Source: Clostridia bacterium (GTDB lineage Bacteria > Bacillota_A > Clostridia > Oscillospirales > CAG-272). Taken from it: a stretch of 21,233 nt of DNA. The position numbers and the translations under genes are program-made. Positions 1 through 7,487 of this stretch are shown piece by piece; within the stretch, counting starts at the first letter, position 1; every line of letters begins with the position of its first letter. The notes under the pieces were generated by a model that did no database searches, was not told where the DNA came from, and saw nothing but the letters and a program-made list of their open reading frames with translations. The stretch lies in the NCBI GenBank assembly GCA_017462445.1, contig JAFTRB010000227.1, forward strand, positions 1 through 21,233, written 5' to 3'.

Positions 1-331
1 GCTATGGCTTTCCTTTGTTGGGCTAGGCTTGCTCTGTGGGTGCAAGACTTTGGCGGACACCTCATCCGTCAAGATAACCGCTCGCGGCTATCTTGCCACC
101 TTCCCCCACTGGGGAAGGCTTAAGTATGGCTTGCCTTCGTCGGACTAGGCTTGCTCTGTGGGTTATCCTACACGGACCGTCGTGGTAACGAAGTGGCTCC
201 GAGGTATTGAATGACAGCCTGGATGGCTGTCAGACCCGAGGAGTGACCGAGCCGCAGCGAGACCGCCGGTCCCTACACCACTGCCCACTAACCACTGAAC
301 ACTGACCACTGAACACTGACCACTCTTACAT
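1..331. repeat. Composite intergenic repeat region, left end
   Basis: This gene-free stretch is built of several repeat modules. Bases 1-41 and 124-164 are diverged direct copies of a 41-bp unit that share the core GGCTTGCTCTGTGGGT. A 29-bp module at 157-185 and a 13-bp module at 265-277 recur in inverted orientation at the right end of the window (21045-21073 and 21030-21042). Between them lies a perfect 7-bp hairpin, GACAGCC-TGGAT-GGCTGTC, at 213-231. The region ends in a 7-bp tandem repeat at 279-324. No convincing coding sequence is present: the 60-residue reverse-strand frame at 163-345 consists of translated repeat. The promoter of the transporter gene follows immediately. Confidence 0.75.
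279..324. repeat. Heptamer tandem repeat (CACTRRM-type)
   Basis: Six full 7-bp units plus CACT run in perfect register: CACTGCC, CACTAAC, CACTGAA, CACTGAC, CACTGAA, CACTGAC, CACT. The same heptad family is found at 1875-1893 and, inverted, at 21080-21114. Its function is unknown. Confidence 0.85.
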
Positions 332-338
332 TCCAACA

Positions 339-367
339 TTGACAAACTCTAAATTATATGCTAAAAT
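339..367 (+). promoter_or_regulatory. Sigma-A type promoter for the MFS transporter
   Basis: A consensus -35 box TTGACA (339-344) is followed by a 17-bp spacer and a -10 box TAAAAT (362-367), preceded by TGC as an extended -10. The start codon of the transporter at 410 is 43 bp downstream of the -10 box, and an AAAAAGGAG ribosome site lies at about 395-403. Confidence 0.85.
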
Positions 368-409
368 CAAAGAGATGGGTTATCACAAAAAAACAAAAAG
401 GAGCTTCCT

Positions 410-1822
410 ATGAAACTCAATTACAAAAGAACCATCCTTGTGGGCTTCGCATTCTTCCTGATTTCTGCCTTCTGGCAGGCATACGATGCGATAGTCCCCC
501 TAATTCTGAACCACCACTTCGGACTGCCGGACACCGTCTCGGGAGCGGTTATGTCGCTTGACAACATTCTTGCGGTGTTCCTCCTGCCTCTGTTCGGCTC
601 GCTTTCTGATAAGGTCAACACCCGCTTTGGCAAGCGCACGCCCTTCATTCTCTTTGGCGCTGTTGCGGCGGCTGTCGCCTTCTTCTCCCTGACCTTTATT
701 GACAATTTCCAGCTCTCCCTTCTCCCCACCGGTGAGTATGCTGTCCTGCTTGAAGCAGCTGTCAGCGACGAGGCGAGAGATAAGCTTCTCGGCGAGATTG
801 CCGCCCGTTCGCTGGAGATTACTCTTGCAAATCCTCTGCCGCTTATCGGCTTTATCGGTCTTTTGCTGGTCGTTCTCCTTGCGATGGCAACCTTCCGCTC
901 TCCCGCGGTAGCTCTGATGCCCGATGTAACGATCAAGCCTCTGCGCTCCAAGGGCAACGCAATAATCAACCTCATGGGTACTGCCGGCGGTATCACCGTT
1001 TTGGTTCTCGGTATGGTCTTTGGCACCTCGGGAAATCAGTTTATGCAATTCACCGGCTATGTTCTTGCTGTCGTGGGCATAATGCTACTGGGGCTTGCCA
1101 TCTTCCTTCTCACCGTAAAGGAGAAAAGATGGGCAGATGAGATGCAGAGCGAGACCGAAAGACTTGGCCTCGAGGAGGCTACGCCTGCCGAGACAGGCGA
1201 GAAGCGCAGCCTGACAAAGCCCGAAATGCGCTCGCTTCTGCTTATCCTTGCATCGGTCGCCCTATGGTACATCGGCTATAACTCCATAACCAGCAAGTAT
1301 TCGGTCTATGCGGGAGATGTGCTTCGTATGGACTTTAACTTCACTCTTATAATTGCCCAGGCTGCGGCGGTTGTTGCCTACATCCCTGTTGGCATCGTTG
1401 CCTCCAAGCTCGGCAGAAGAAAAACCATTCTTGCGGGCATTATTATGCTTGCCTCCGCCTTCTTCGTCGGCAACTTTATAACTGCGGAGAGTGGCTGGAT
1501 TCAGTACCCCATCTTCATCCTTGCCGGTATCGGCTGGGCTACCATCAATGTCAACTCCTTCCCCATGGTTGTCGAGCTGGCAAAGTGCGGTGATGTGGGC
1601 AAGTACACAGGCTACTATTACACTGCATCCATGGCAGCGCAGATCATTGCCCCAATTCTCTCCGGCGTTCTCTACGACCTTATCGGCATGAGATATGTCT
1701 ACTTCGCCTTTGGTACAATCTTTGTTGCCCTGTCCTTTGTAACAATGTTCTTCGTGCGCCACGGAGACGCTCGCCCCGAAAAGGAGGCAGCAATTGCCGA
1801 GGCATTTGGCGGCGACGACTAA
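410..1822 (+). CDS. MFS transporter, SLC45/GPH-like sugar transporter
   Basis: This 470-residue polytopic membrane protein is predicted to be a secondary transporter of the cytoplasmic membrane. About 12 hydrophobic segments are visible, starting with residues about 9-33. The loop after the second segment reads SLSDKVNTRFGKRTPFILFG, a variant of the MFS loop 2-3 signature. The N-T-R-F-G-K-R-x-P form is typical of the SLC45/sucrose transporter and GPH branch, which suggests a sugar or glycoside substrate. A second, related loop (SKLGRRKTILAG) begins the C-terminal half. The central segment, about residues 235-275, is a charged cytoplasmic linker. The substrate cannot be read from sequence; the GH2 glycosidase three genes downstream makes a glycoside plausible but this is inference. 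The ATG is supported by an AAAAAGGAG ribosome site and a strong promoter. Confidence 0.85.
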   Translation: MKLNYKRTILVGFAFFLISAFWQAYDAIVPLILNHHFGLPDTVSGAVMSLDNILAVFLLPLFGSLSDKVNTRFGKRTPFILFGAVAAAVAFFSLTFIDNFQLSLLPTGEYAVLLEAAVSDEARDKLLGEIAARSLEITLANPLPLIGFIGLLLVVLLAMATFRSPAVALMPDVTIKPLRSKGNAIINLMGTAGGITVLVLGMVFGTSGNQFMQFTGYVLAVVGIMLLGLAIFLLTVKEKRWADEMQSETERLGLEEATPAETGEKRSLTKPEMRSLLLILASVALWYIGYNSITSKYSVYAGDVLRMDFNFTLIIAQAAAVVAYIPVGIVASKLGRRKTILAGIIMLASAFFVGNFITAESGWIQYPIFILAGIGWATINVNSFPMVVELAKCGDVGKYTGYYYTASMAAQIIAPILSGVLYDLIGMRYVYFAFGTIFVALSFVTMFFVRHGDARPEKEAAIAEAFGGDD

Positions 1823-1825
1823 TAC

Positions 1826-1839
1826 GGCAAAGCTTTGCC
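1826..1839. repeat. Perfect 14-bp palindrome after the transporter gene
   Basis: GGCAAAGCTTTGCC begins four bases after the transporter stop codon. It is self-complementary with no loop and has no U-run after it, so it is a poor intrinsic terminator. It may be a weak RNA hairpin at the transcript end or part of the intergenic repeat family. Confidence 0.5.
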
Positions 1840-1874
1840 CCCACCCGTGTCAGCCCTTCACCATAAACCTTCAA

Positions 1875-1893
1875 CTGAACACTGAACACTAAC
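1875..1893. repeat. Short heptamer repeat (CTGAA-CACTGAA-CACTAAC)
   Basis: Two full units and one partial unit of the 7-bp repeat seen at both window ends occur here. It stops three bases before the AAGGA ribosome site of the phosphodiesterase gene. Confidence 0.7.
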
Positions 1894-1908
1894 TCAAGGA
1901 ACAACAAA

Positions 1909-2751
1909 ATGGATATTTGGCTTATAATACTGATAATTGCGCTATCACTTTTAGCGCTGGCAGGCATTTTCCTCTTCCTGTTCCTCTTTGTCGCTATTCT
2001 CCCCGGCAGGAGAAACGGCGAGATGGAGAGATACAGGTTCGTCCGCTTTGCCCATCGGGGACTGCACCGCGACGGCTCGCAGGAGAACTCCCTCTCCGCC
2101 TTTGCGAAGGCAAAGGAGTCGGGCTTTGGCATAGAGCTTGATGTCCGCCTGTCCAAGGACGGCGAGCTTGTGGTATTCCACGACCCGACTCTCGCCCGTA
2201 TGTGCGGCATTGAGGGCAAGGTAATCGACTACACCACCGAGGAGCTTGCAAATATGAGTCTCGGCGGCACTGAGGAGGGAATTCCAACCTTCCGACAGGT
2301 TCTGGAGCTTATCGACGGAGCCGTTCCCCTGCTTATTGAAATCAAGATGGATACCGACGAGAGCGGCGTTGCCGAAAGACTGCTGGTCGAGCTTGAGGGC
2401 TACCACGGAGACTTCATTGTTGAGTCCTTCAACCCCCTAGCACTCCGCACCGTCAGGCGCGCTCGCCCCGAAATTCTGCTGGGAATACTCTCCTGCGACT
2501 ATATGGCTACGGCAAAGTATCGCGGAAAGCTGCTGTATAAGCTCCTGCAGGATCTCCGTATGAACTTCCTCTTCCGCCCCGACTTCATCGCCTATGACAA
2601 GACGGGGTACAGGAACGGCTCGCTCCGCTATCTGCGCCGCACCTTTGGCACGCCCCTGTTCGCCTGGACGGTTCGCTCGGCAGAGGAGGAGAGAGACGCC
2701 ATTCGTAACGGCTTTGACTCGGTTATCTTTGAGGACTATATACCACAGTAA
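1909..2751 (+). CDS. Membrane-anchored glycerophosphodiester phosphodiesterase
   Basis: This 280-residue protein has one N-terminal membrane helix (residues about 3-31) followed by a GDPD-family TIM barrel. The family hydrolyses glycerophosphodiesters to glycerol-3-phosphate and an alcohol, in phospholipid or teichoic acid turnover. The core motifs are all present: H49-R50-G51 in FAHRG, E59-N60 in QEN, the metal-binding E76 and D78 in GIELDV, and the second catalytic histidine H91 in FHD. The motif LLIEIK supplies the later acidic residue. The single anchor suggests the active site is held at the membrane; which side cannot be decided. AAGGA at 1896-1900 supports the ATG. The gene is 16 bp upstream of the RNA methyltransferase and probably cotranscribed with it. 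Confidence 0.9.
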   Translation: MDIWLIILIIALSLLALAGIFLFLFLFVAILPGRRNGEMERYRFVRFAHRGLHRDGSQENSLSAFAKAKESGFGIELDVRLSKDGELVVFHDPTLARMCGIEGKVIDYTTEELANMSLGGTEEGIPTFRQVLELIDGAVPLLIEIKMDTDESGVAERLLVELEGYHGDFIVESFNPLALRTVRRARPEILLGILSCDYMATAKYRGKLLYKLLQDLRMNFLFRPDFIAYDKTGYRNGSLRYLRRTFGTPLFAWTVRSAEEERDAIRNGFDSVIFEDYIPQ

Positions 2752-2767
2752 AGAGTAAAGGGAAGAA

Positions 2768-3892
2768 ATGAAAATACAACTGGTTGCAACCTGTCTTTTT
2801 GGGCTGGAGCATCTCCTCGGCGAGGAAATTGATGCCCTCGGCTATGAGAGAATATCAACAATAAACGGAAGAGTGACCTTCCTCGGTGACGAGCAGGCAA
2901 TAGCCCTCTCAAACATCTTCCTCCGCTATGCCGAGAGAGTATATGTCAAGCTCGGCAGCTTCAGGGCGGACAGCTTTGATATGCTGTTTGAGGGGACACG
3001 CGCCCTACCCTGGGAGCAGTTCATAGGCAGAAACGATGCCTTCCCGGTAAAGGGACATTCTATAAAATCGGCGCTCCACTCAATCCCCGACTGCCAGGCT
3101 ATTGTAAAAAAGGCGATAGTTCGCCATCTCGGTGAGATATACGGAATATCTGTGTTCCCCGAGGAGGGGATAAAGTATCAGGTAGAGTTCTTCATTCTGA
3201 ATGACGAGGCAACTCTTATGATAGACACCTCGGGCGAGCCTCTGCACAAGAGGGGCTACCGCCGTCAGTCGAATATGGCGCCGATCCGTGAAACACTTGC
3301 CGCGGCAATTGCCGCCACCGCTCGCCCCCGCGAGGATGTGCTGATGTGGGACCCCTTCTGCGGAAGCGGAACGATAGCCATCGAGGCGGCGATGATGATG
3401 CGCAATATCGCCCCGGGAGGCAGGAGGCATTTTGCCGCCGAGCAATACCCTTGGATCAAGGCGAGCCTCTGGACGGATGCCCGTGAGGAGGCTCTTGAGG
3501 GCATTGTCCCCTCGGAGTTTGAGGTCTTTGCCTCGGATATCGACGAGGAGGCGCTGAAAATAGCCAAGGATAACGCTTACAGGGCAGGCGTGTTAAATTC
3601 TATGAAGATTTTCTGCCGTGATGCACGCACAATTCTTGCGCCCGGACGGCGCGGAACGATAGTGACAAATCCCCCCTATGGCGAAAGACTTGGCAGTATG
3701 GAGGAGGTAGAGAGCCTCTACCGCGATATCGGCAGACACTTCCGCAGCCTTGAGCCCTGGCAGGCGTACATAATCACCAGCCACGAGGGCTTTGAGAGGC
3801 TCTACGGCAGAAAGGCGGACAAGGTAAGGAAGCTTTATAACGGAATGATTCCCTGCTACCTCTACCAGTTCTTCAAAAATAACAAAAGATAA
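2768..3892 (+). CDS. THUMP-domain class I RNA methyltransferase (RlmL/YpsC family)
   Basis: This 374-residue SAM-dependent methyltransferase resembles the N-terminal half of RlmL and B. subtilis YpsC, which act or are predicted to act on guanine N2 of 23S rRNA. Residues 1 to about 155 form the ferredoxin-like plus THUMP RNA-binding region. The Rossmann domain follows, with SAM motif I as DPFCGSGT at 195-202, an acidic SAM-binding loop ASDIDEEAL near 255-263, and catalytic motif IV NPPYGERL at 301-308. NPPY is typical of enzymes that methylate exocyclic or ring nitrogens. The length matches single-domain YpsC-type proteins rather than the fused RlmKL of enterobacteria. A GGGAAG ribosome site and the short 16-bp gap place it in an operon with the phosphodiesterase. 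The exact target nucleotide is inferred from the family. Confidence 0.9.
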   Translation: MKIQLVATCLFGLEHLLGEEIDALGYERISTINGRVTFLGDEQAIALSNIFLRYAERVYVKLGSFRADSFDMLFEGTRALPWEQFIGRNDAFPVKGHSIKSALHSIPDCQAIVKKAIVRHLGEIYGISVFPEEGIKYQVEFFILNDEATLMIDTSGEPLHKRGYRRQSNMAPIRETLAAAIAATARPREDVLMWDPFCGSGTIAIEAAMMMRNIAPGGRRHFAAEQYPWIKASLWTDAREEALEGIVPSEFEVFASDIDEEALKIAKDNAYRAGVLNSMKIFCRDARTILAPGRRGTIVTNPPYGERLGSMEEVESLYRDIGRHFRSLEPWQAYIITSHEGFERLYGRKADKVRKLYNGMIPCYLYQFFKNNKR

Positions 3893-3898
3893 ATTAGG

Positions 3899-3914
3899 CC
3901 CTCGGCTCCGAGGG
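3899..3914. repeat. GC-rich hairpin between methyltransferase and GH2 genes
   Basis: CCCTCG-GCTC-CGAGGG is a perfect 6-bp stem with a 4-base loop, seven bases after the methyltransferase stop codon. It is followed by AAAAA on the + strand rather than T, so it is not a canonical terminator for the upstream operon. It could protect the mRNA 3' end or attenuate transcription. Confidence 0.5.
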
Positions 3915-3962
3915 AAAAACAGCTTATAATCAGTCTTTTCACTATCAAAAGGAGAAAGAAAA

Positions 3963-5705
3963 ATGAACAACATTCCAAGATGCGAGCATCCGCGCCCCGA
4001 CCTGAAGAGGGAAAAATGGCTATCTCTGAACGGCGAATGGGCATTTGAAACAGACAACGAGCGAACCGGCATCAGCCGCGAGCTTTACAAGAGTGGCTCT
4101 CTTGGTGGAAAAATCACCCTTCCCTTCTGCCCCGAGAGCGCCTTAAGCGGAGTAGGCAACACCGACTTCATCAGCGCGGTATGGTACAAAAGAAGGGTTA
4201 CTCTCCCCGTAATGAGCGAGGGCGAGAGAGTAATTCTCCACATCGGCGCCTGTGACTATCGCACAACAGTCTATGTTTGCGGCAGGGAGGTCGGCTCGCA
4301 CAAGGGCGGCTATACCCCCTTCTCCTTTGATATTACCGATTACATATCGGACGGCATTGCCGATATAACAATCTATGCCGAGGACGATATTCCCACGGGC
4401 AGCCAGTTAAGCGGAAAGCAGTCCCACAAGAAGGAGTCCTACAACTGCTTCTACACCAGAACGACAGGAATCTGGCAGACCGTATGGCTTGAATTCGTAC
4501 CAAGAGCATATATAAAGAGGTATAATGTCACCTCGGATATTACCAATTGCACGGCTACCCTGACCGTCTTTACCGAGGGTGGCGAGGGGTTATGCCTCAA
4601 GGCTCGGGCGCGCTATGAGGGCAAAGAGGCAGGCTCTGCCTCCACCACCGTCTCGGGCAGAGTAGCCACCCTTACCCTTCCCCTTACAGAAAAGCATCTG
4701 TGGGAGGTTGGCGAAGGCAGGCTCTATGACCTGGAGCTGACACTGGAGGGCGAAAAACCCGACACGGTACAGGGCTATTTCGGTTTAAGAGAGGTCGGAC
4801 TAACCAAGGACGGCTTTACCGTCAATGGCGAGGTCGTCTACCTTCGCACCGTGCTTGACCAGGGCTTCTACCCCGACGGCATCTACACCGCGCCCACCGA
4901 GGAGGCGCTTATCTACGATATCGAGACCTCGATGAAGGCTGGCTTCAACGGCGCAAGGCTGCACCAGAAGGTCTTTGAGCCTCTCTTCCTCTACCACGCA
5001 GACAGGCGAGGCTATCTCCTCTTTGCCGAGACCGGCAACTGGGGCTTAGACCACACTGACCCCCTGAATATATACAATTTCCTCCCCGAGTGGATAGAGG
5101 AAATGGAAAGAGATATGGCGCACCCATCGATAATCGGCTGGTGTCCCTTCAACGAGACCTGGGACAAAAATGGCGTGCCTCAGTCCGACTCGTTTATCGA
5201 GGCTATATACGACATCACCCACGCCATCGACCCCACAAGGCCTGTTATCGCCAACTCCGGCTCGCTGCAGACACGAAACGACCTCTACGATATTCACGAT
5301 TACCAGCAGGACCCTGCCCTCTTTGCCGAGATCTTCCGCGACGCTGATAAGGGTATTATCCATGACCAGATAGAGAGGCTCTACCCGGGCAGACAGCACT
5401 ACACCCCCGGCACACCCATCTTCGTCAGCGAGTGGGGCGGCCTCAAGTGGGTAATGGAGGATAGCGCAGCCGACAGGAGCGCCTGGGGCTATGGCAAGAG
5501 CGTGGAGAGCGAGGAGGAATACTTCGCCCGTCTTAACGGACTTGTCGATGTTCTTCTTACAACCCCGAATATTCTCGGCTATTGCTACACTCAATTGACC
5601 GATGTTGAGCAGGAGCAGAACGGTATTCTCACCTACGGCAGAGTACCCAAGTTCCCCCTTGAAAAATATGCCACGGTCTTTGGCAGAAGGCAAAGCAAGG
5701 GCTGA
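3963..5705 (+). CDS. Glycoside hydrolase family 2 (beta-galactosidase/glucuronidase-like)
   Basis: This 580-residue glycosidase has the usual GH2 order. Residues about 15-180 form the sugar-binding jelly roll (WLSLNGEWAFE, then GGYTPFSFDIT). Residues about 185-275 form the Ig-like domain. The TIM barrel begins near residue 285. The acid/base is E398 in FNETW, and the nucleophile is E490 in FVSEWGG. There is no signal peptide, so it should act in the cytoplasm on an imported or intracellular glycoside. The protein is much shorter than LacZ (about 1000 residues) and close to beta-glucuronidase size, but lacks extra C-terminal domains. Specificity (galactosidase, glucuronidase, mannosidase or other) cannot be fixed from the motifs. 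AAAAGGAG at 3947-3954 sets the start. A TATAAT at 3925-3930 may be its own -10 box, though no -35 match is visible. Confidence 0.9.
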   Translation: MNNIPRCEHPRPDLKREKWLSLNGEWAFETDNERTGISRELYKSGSLGGKITLPFCPESALSGVGNTDFISAVWYKRRVTLPVMSEGERVILHIGACDYRTTVYVCGREVGSHKGGYTPFSFDITDYISDGIADITIYAEDDIPTGSQLSGKQSHKKESYNCFYTRTTGIWQTVWLEFVPRAYIKRYNVTSDITNCTATLTVFTEGGEGLCLKARARYEGKEAGSASTTVSGRVATLTLPLTEKHLWEVGEGRLYDLELTLEGEKPDTVQGYFGLREVGLTKDGFTVNGEVVYLRTVLDQGFYPDGIYTAPTEEALIYDIETSMKAGFNGARLHQKVFEPLFLYHADRRGYLLFAETGNWGLDHTDPLNIYNFLPEWIEEMERDMAHPSIIGWCPFNETWDKNGVPQSDSFIEAIYDITHAIDPTRPVIANSGSLQTRNDLYDIHDYQQDPALFAEIFRDADKGIIHDQIERLYPGRQHYTPGTPIFVSEWGGLKWVMEDSAADRSAWGYGKSVESEEEYFARLNGLVDVLLTTPNILGYCYTQLTDVEQEQNGILTYGRVPKFPLEKYATVFGRRQSKG

Positions 5706-5759
5706 AAAACAGACAATTCACCGAGGGTTTGTAAATAATTTTTATCTTTGCAAGACTTT

Positions 5760-5797
5760 TGTAACAATATCTTCACATTCCTGTTGTATACTAATAG
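5760..5797 (+). promoter_or_regulatory. Possible ECF-like promoter before the protease gene
   Basis: TGTAAC (5760-5765) and TTGTATA-CTAATAG (5784-5797) resemble the paired motifs before the sigma factor and lipoprotein genes at the right end of the window. The spacing is two bases longer than in those two promoters. No good TTGACA-type -35 box accompanies the TATACT sequence, so an alternative sigma factor is possible but unproven. Confidence 0.35.
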
Positions 5798-5837
5798 CAT
5801 ATTTTGAAAACCTATTTGATAATAGGAGTGGTGTTTT

Positions 5838-7103
5838 ATGAAAAAAAGCAGAATTATAATCAGCTGTCTTCTTATTTTCGCATTCCTTCTTTCCCTCTCC
5901 TCCTGCCTTATGCTTGATGATGGCAAGAGCGGTGATTATATGACCGAGGAGGATGTCAGAAATCTGATAAGCAGTCAGCTGGGAGAGAATGTGACCGTCG
6001 AGGGCGGAGACAACTATAACATCAATATCGAGGGAAGCGCAACGGTGGCAAGCGCGGCGGCGAAGGGCCTGCTCAGCGCGGTCAGTGTTGAATGCAACTT
6101 CACCGTTCGCAGCGGAATATACCCCTCCAAGACCACAAAGGCAACCTCCTCCGGCTCGGGAGTGATCTACAAGCTGGATAAGGAGAACGGCAACGCCTAT
6201 ATCATCACAAACTACCATGTTGTCTATCACAATATGTCCACCACCTCAGGCGGAATCAGCGACGATATAACCCTCTACCTGTATGGCTCCGAGCCACAGA
6301 CCATCAGCGGCTATGGCATCAAGGCGAGCTATATCGGCGGCTCTATGAATTACGATATCGCGGTGCTGAAGGTTGAAAACAGCGCGGTGCTTGCAAGGAG
6401 CAACGCAAGGGAGGCAGAGTTTGCCGACTCCAATAACGTCTCGGTGCTTGATATGGCAATTGCGATAGGAAATGCGGCGGCCGCGGGCATATCGGCAACA
6501 GTTGGATATGTGAATGTGGACAGCGAGTATCTCGAGATGGAGGGAGCTGACGGCTACACCCCCATCAGCCTGCGTGTTATGCGTATTGATACCGCGGTCA
6601 ACGGAGGAAACTCGGGCGGCGGGCTCTTCAACGAAAGGGGCGAGCTTATCGGTATAGTCAACGCCAAGCTTGTGGACTCCGACATCGACAACATCGGCTA
6701 CGCCATTCCCTCCAATGTGGTCAAATATATCTCCGACAACATTATCTACTACTGCGACGGCACGGATAAGACCTCCGTCTACCGCTGCATTCTCGGCATC
6801 ACGGTAAATGTCACCGAGGCGCACTCCGAGCTTGATACCGAAACAGGCAAGGTGGTACGCCGTGAGACGGTTACAGTAGGCTCGGTTCTTGATGACTCGA
6901 TAGTCAAGGGTCTGCTCGAGGCAGGGGACATAATCAAGTCAATCACCATCGACGGCAAGACCTACGAGGTTGACAGAACCTTCAAGGTTATCGACAGTAT
7001 GCTAAACGCCAGGGTTGGCTCTACCGTTACCTTCAACATCATTCGCGGCTCGGAAATGTCGGTAGATATCAGCATAACCGAGGACACGCTGACACAATAC
7101 TGA
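5838..7103 (+). CDS. HtrA/DegP-like S1C serine protease lipoprotein with PDZ domain
   Basis: This 421-residue protein is predicted to be exported and lipid-anchored: a basic N-terminus and hydrophobic stretch end in a lipobox LSSC with Cys23. The trypsin-like domain has H127 in TNYHVV, D173 in NYDIAVLKV, and nucleophile S259 in GGNSGGGLF, so the catalytic triad is complete. A C-terminal PDZ-like domain at about 313-418 carries the usual LLEAGDIIKSI and VGSTVTFNIIRG elements. Such proteases act in envelope protein quality control. Residues 30-75 form a low-complexity linker with a MTEEDVRNLI helix. TAGGAG at 5823-5828, nine bases before the ATG, supports the start. Lipidation is unusual for HtrA proteins, which are more often anchored by a membrane helix. 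The gene appears monocistronic. Confidence 0.9.
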   Translation: MKKSRIIISCLLIFAFLLSLSSCLMLDDGKSGDYMTEEDVRNLISSQLGENVTVEGGDNYNINIEGSATVASAAAKGLLSAVSVECNFTVRSGIYPSKTTKATSSGSGVIYKLDKENGNAYIITNYHVVYHNMSTTSGGISDDITLYLYGSEPQTISGYGIKASYIGGSMNYDIAVLKVENSAVLARSNAREAEFADSNNVSVLDMAIAIGNAAAAGISATVGYVNVDSEYLEMEGADGYTPISLRVMRIDTAVNGGNSGGGLFNERGELIGIVNAKLVDSDIDNIGYAIPSNVVKYISDNIIYYCDGTDKTSVYRCILGITVNVTEAHSELDTETGKVVRRETVTVGSVLDDSIVKGLLEAGDIIKSITIDGKTYEVDRTFKVIDSMLNARVGSTVTFNIIRGSEMSVDISITEDTLTQY

Positions 7104-7135
7104 TAAGAAAAATATTGTTTTACACCGACACGGGC

Positions 7136-7170
7136 TTATGCGTGTTTTCCTTAACGGAGAACACGCATAA
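7136..7170. repeat. Stem-loop after the protease gene
   Basis: TTATGCGTGTT (7136-7146) pairs perfectly with AACACGCATAA (7160-7170) across a 13-base loop, which itself contains TCC and GGA able to pair. No U-run follows, so it could be a transcript-end hairpin or a bidirectional element rather than a classical terminator. Confidence 0.6.
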
Positions 7171-7193
7171 CTAAGTTTGCCCTTACGGGCATA

Positions 7194-7346
7194 AGTGAAG
7201 TTATCTTCGATAGTGAAGTTCACTTTGTGAGTGAAGTTTCGCCTGATGGCGAAGTGATGGGAAAACTTAACTTCACTTGTGCGTAGCACAAACTTCACTG
7301 CGTAGCAACTTCACTTTTGCGTCAGCAAAAACTTCACTACTTCACT
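7194..7346. repeat. Array of 9-nt repeats with palindromic spacers
   Basis: AGTGAAGTT occurs at 7194, 7212 and 7230 (period 18). Its reverse complement AACTTCACT occurs at 7269, 7291, 7307 and 7330, with a partial copy at 7339. Each of the six spacers between intact neighbouring copies, or following the third copy, is a small palindrome with a different sequence: ATC-ttc-GAT, CAC-ttt-GTG, TCGCC-tgat-GGCGA, TGTGC-gta-GCACA, GC-gta-GC and TTTGC-gtca-GCAAA. The two halves of the array are mutually inverted and could pair with each other. It occupies most of the 384-bp gap between the protease and mutase genes, and no coding sequence fits. It lacks the repeat length and unique spacers of a CRISPR array. 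Confidence 0.85.
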
Positions 7347-7351
7347 AACAG

Positions 7352-7395
7352 AAAAGAGGACATTTCGGCTACCGACCGATTGTTCTCTCTTTTTG
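7352..7395 (+). terminator. Probable intrinsic terminator before the mutase gene
   Basis: AAAAGAGGACA (7352-7362) pairs with TGTTCTCTCTTTT, with one G-U pair and one mismatch, enclosing a small CGG-CTA-CCG stem. The run CTTTTTG follows the stem. It would end transcription coming through the repeat array before the next operon. Confidence 0.5.
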
Positions 7396-7487
7396 CTTAA
7401 TATTACAATGTCAAAAAGCCGCTCTGATATGTGTAATCCCCAAAGCTTTTGCATATACTAATTCTATATCAATATCAAGGAGATGCT

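Noticed and set aside
163..345. Short reverse-strand frame at the left end
   Set aside because: It translates repeat sequence, including the heptamer array, and has no coding signs.
7194..7346. CRISPR array
   Set aside because: The repeat is only 9 nt, spacers are 7-14 nt palindromes, the orientation flips, and no cas genes are present.
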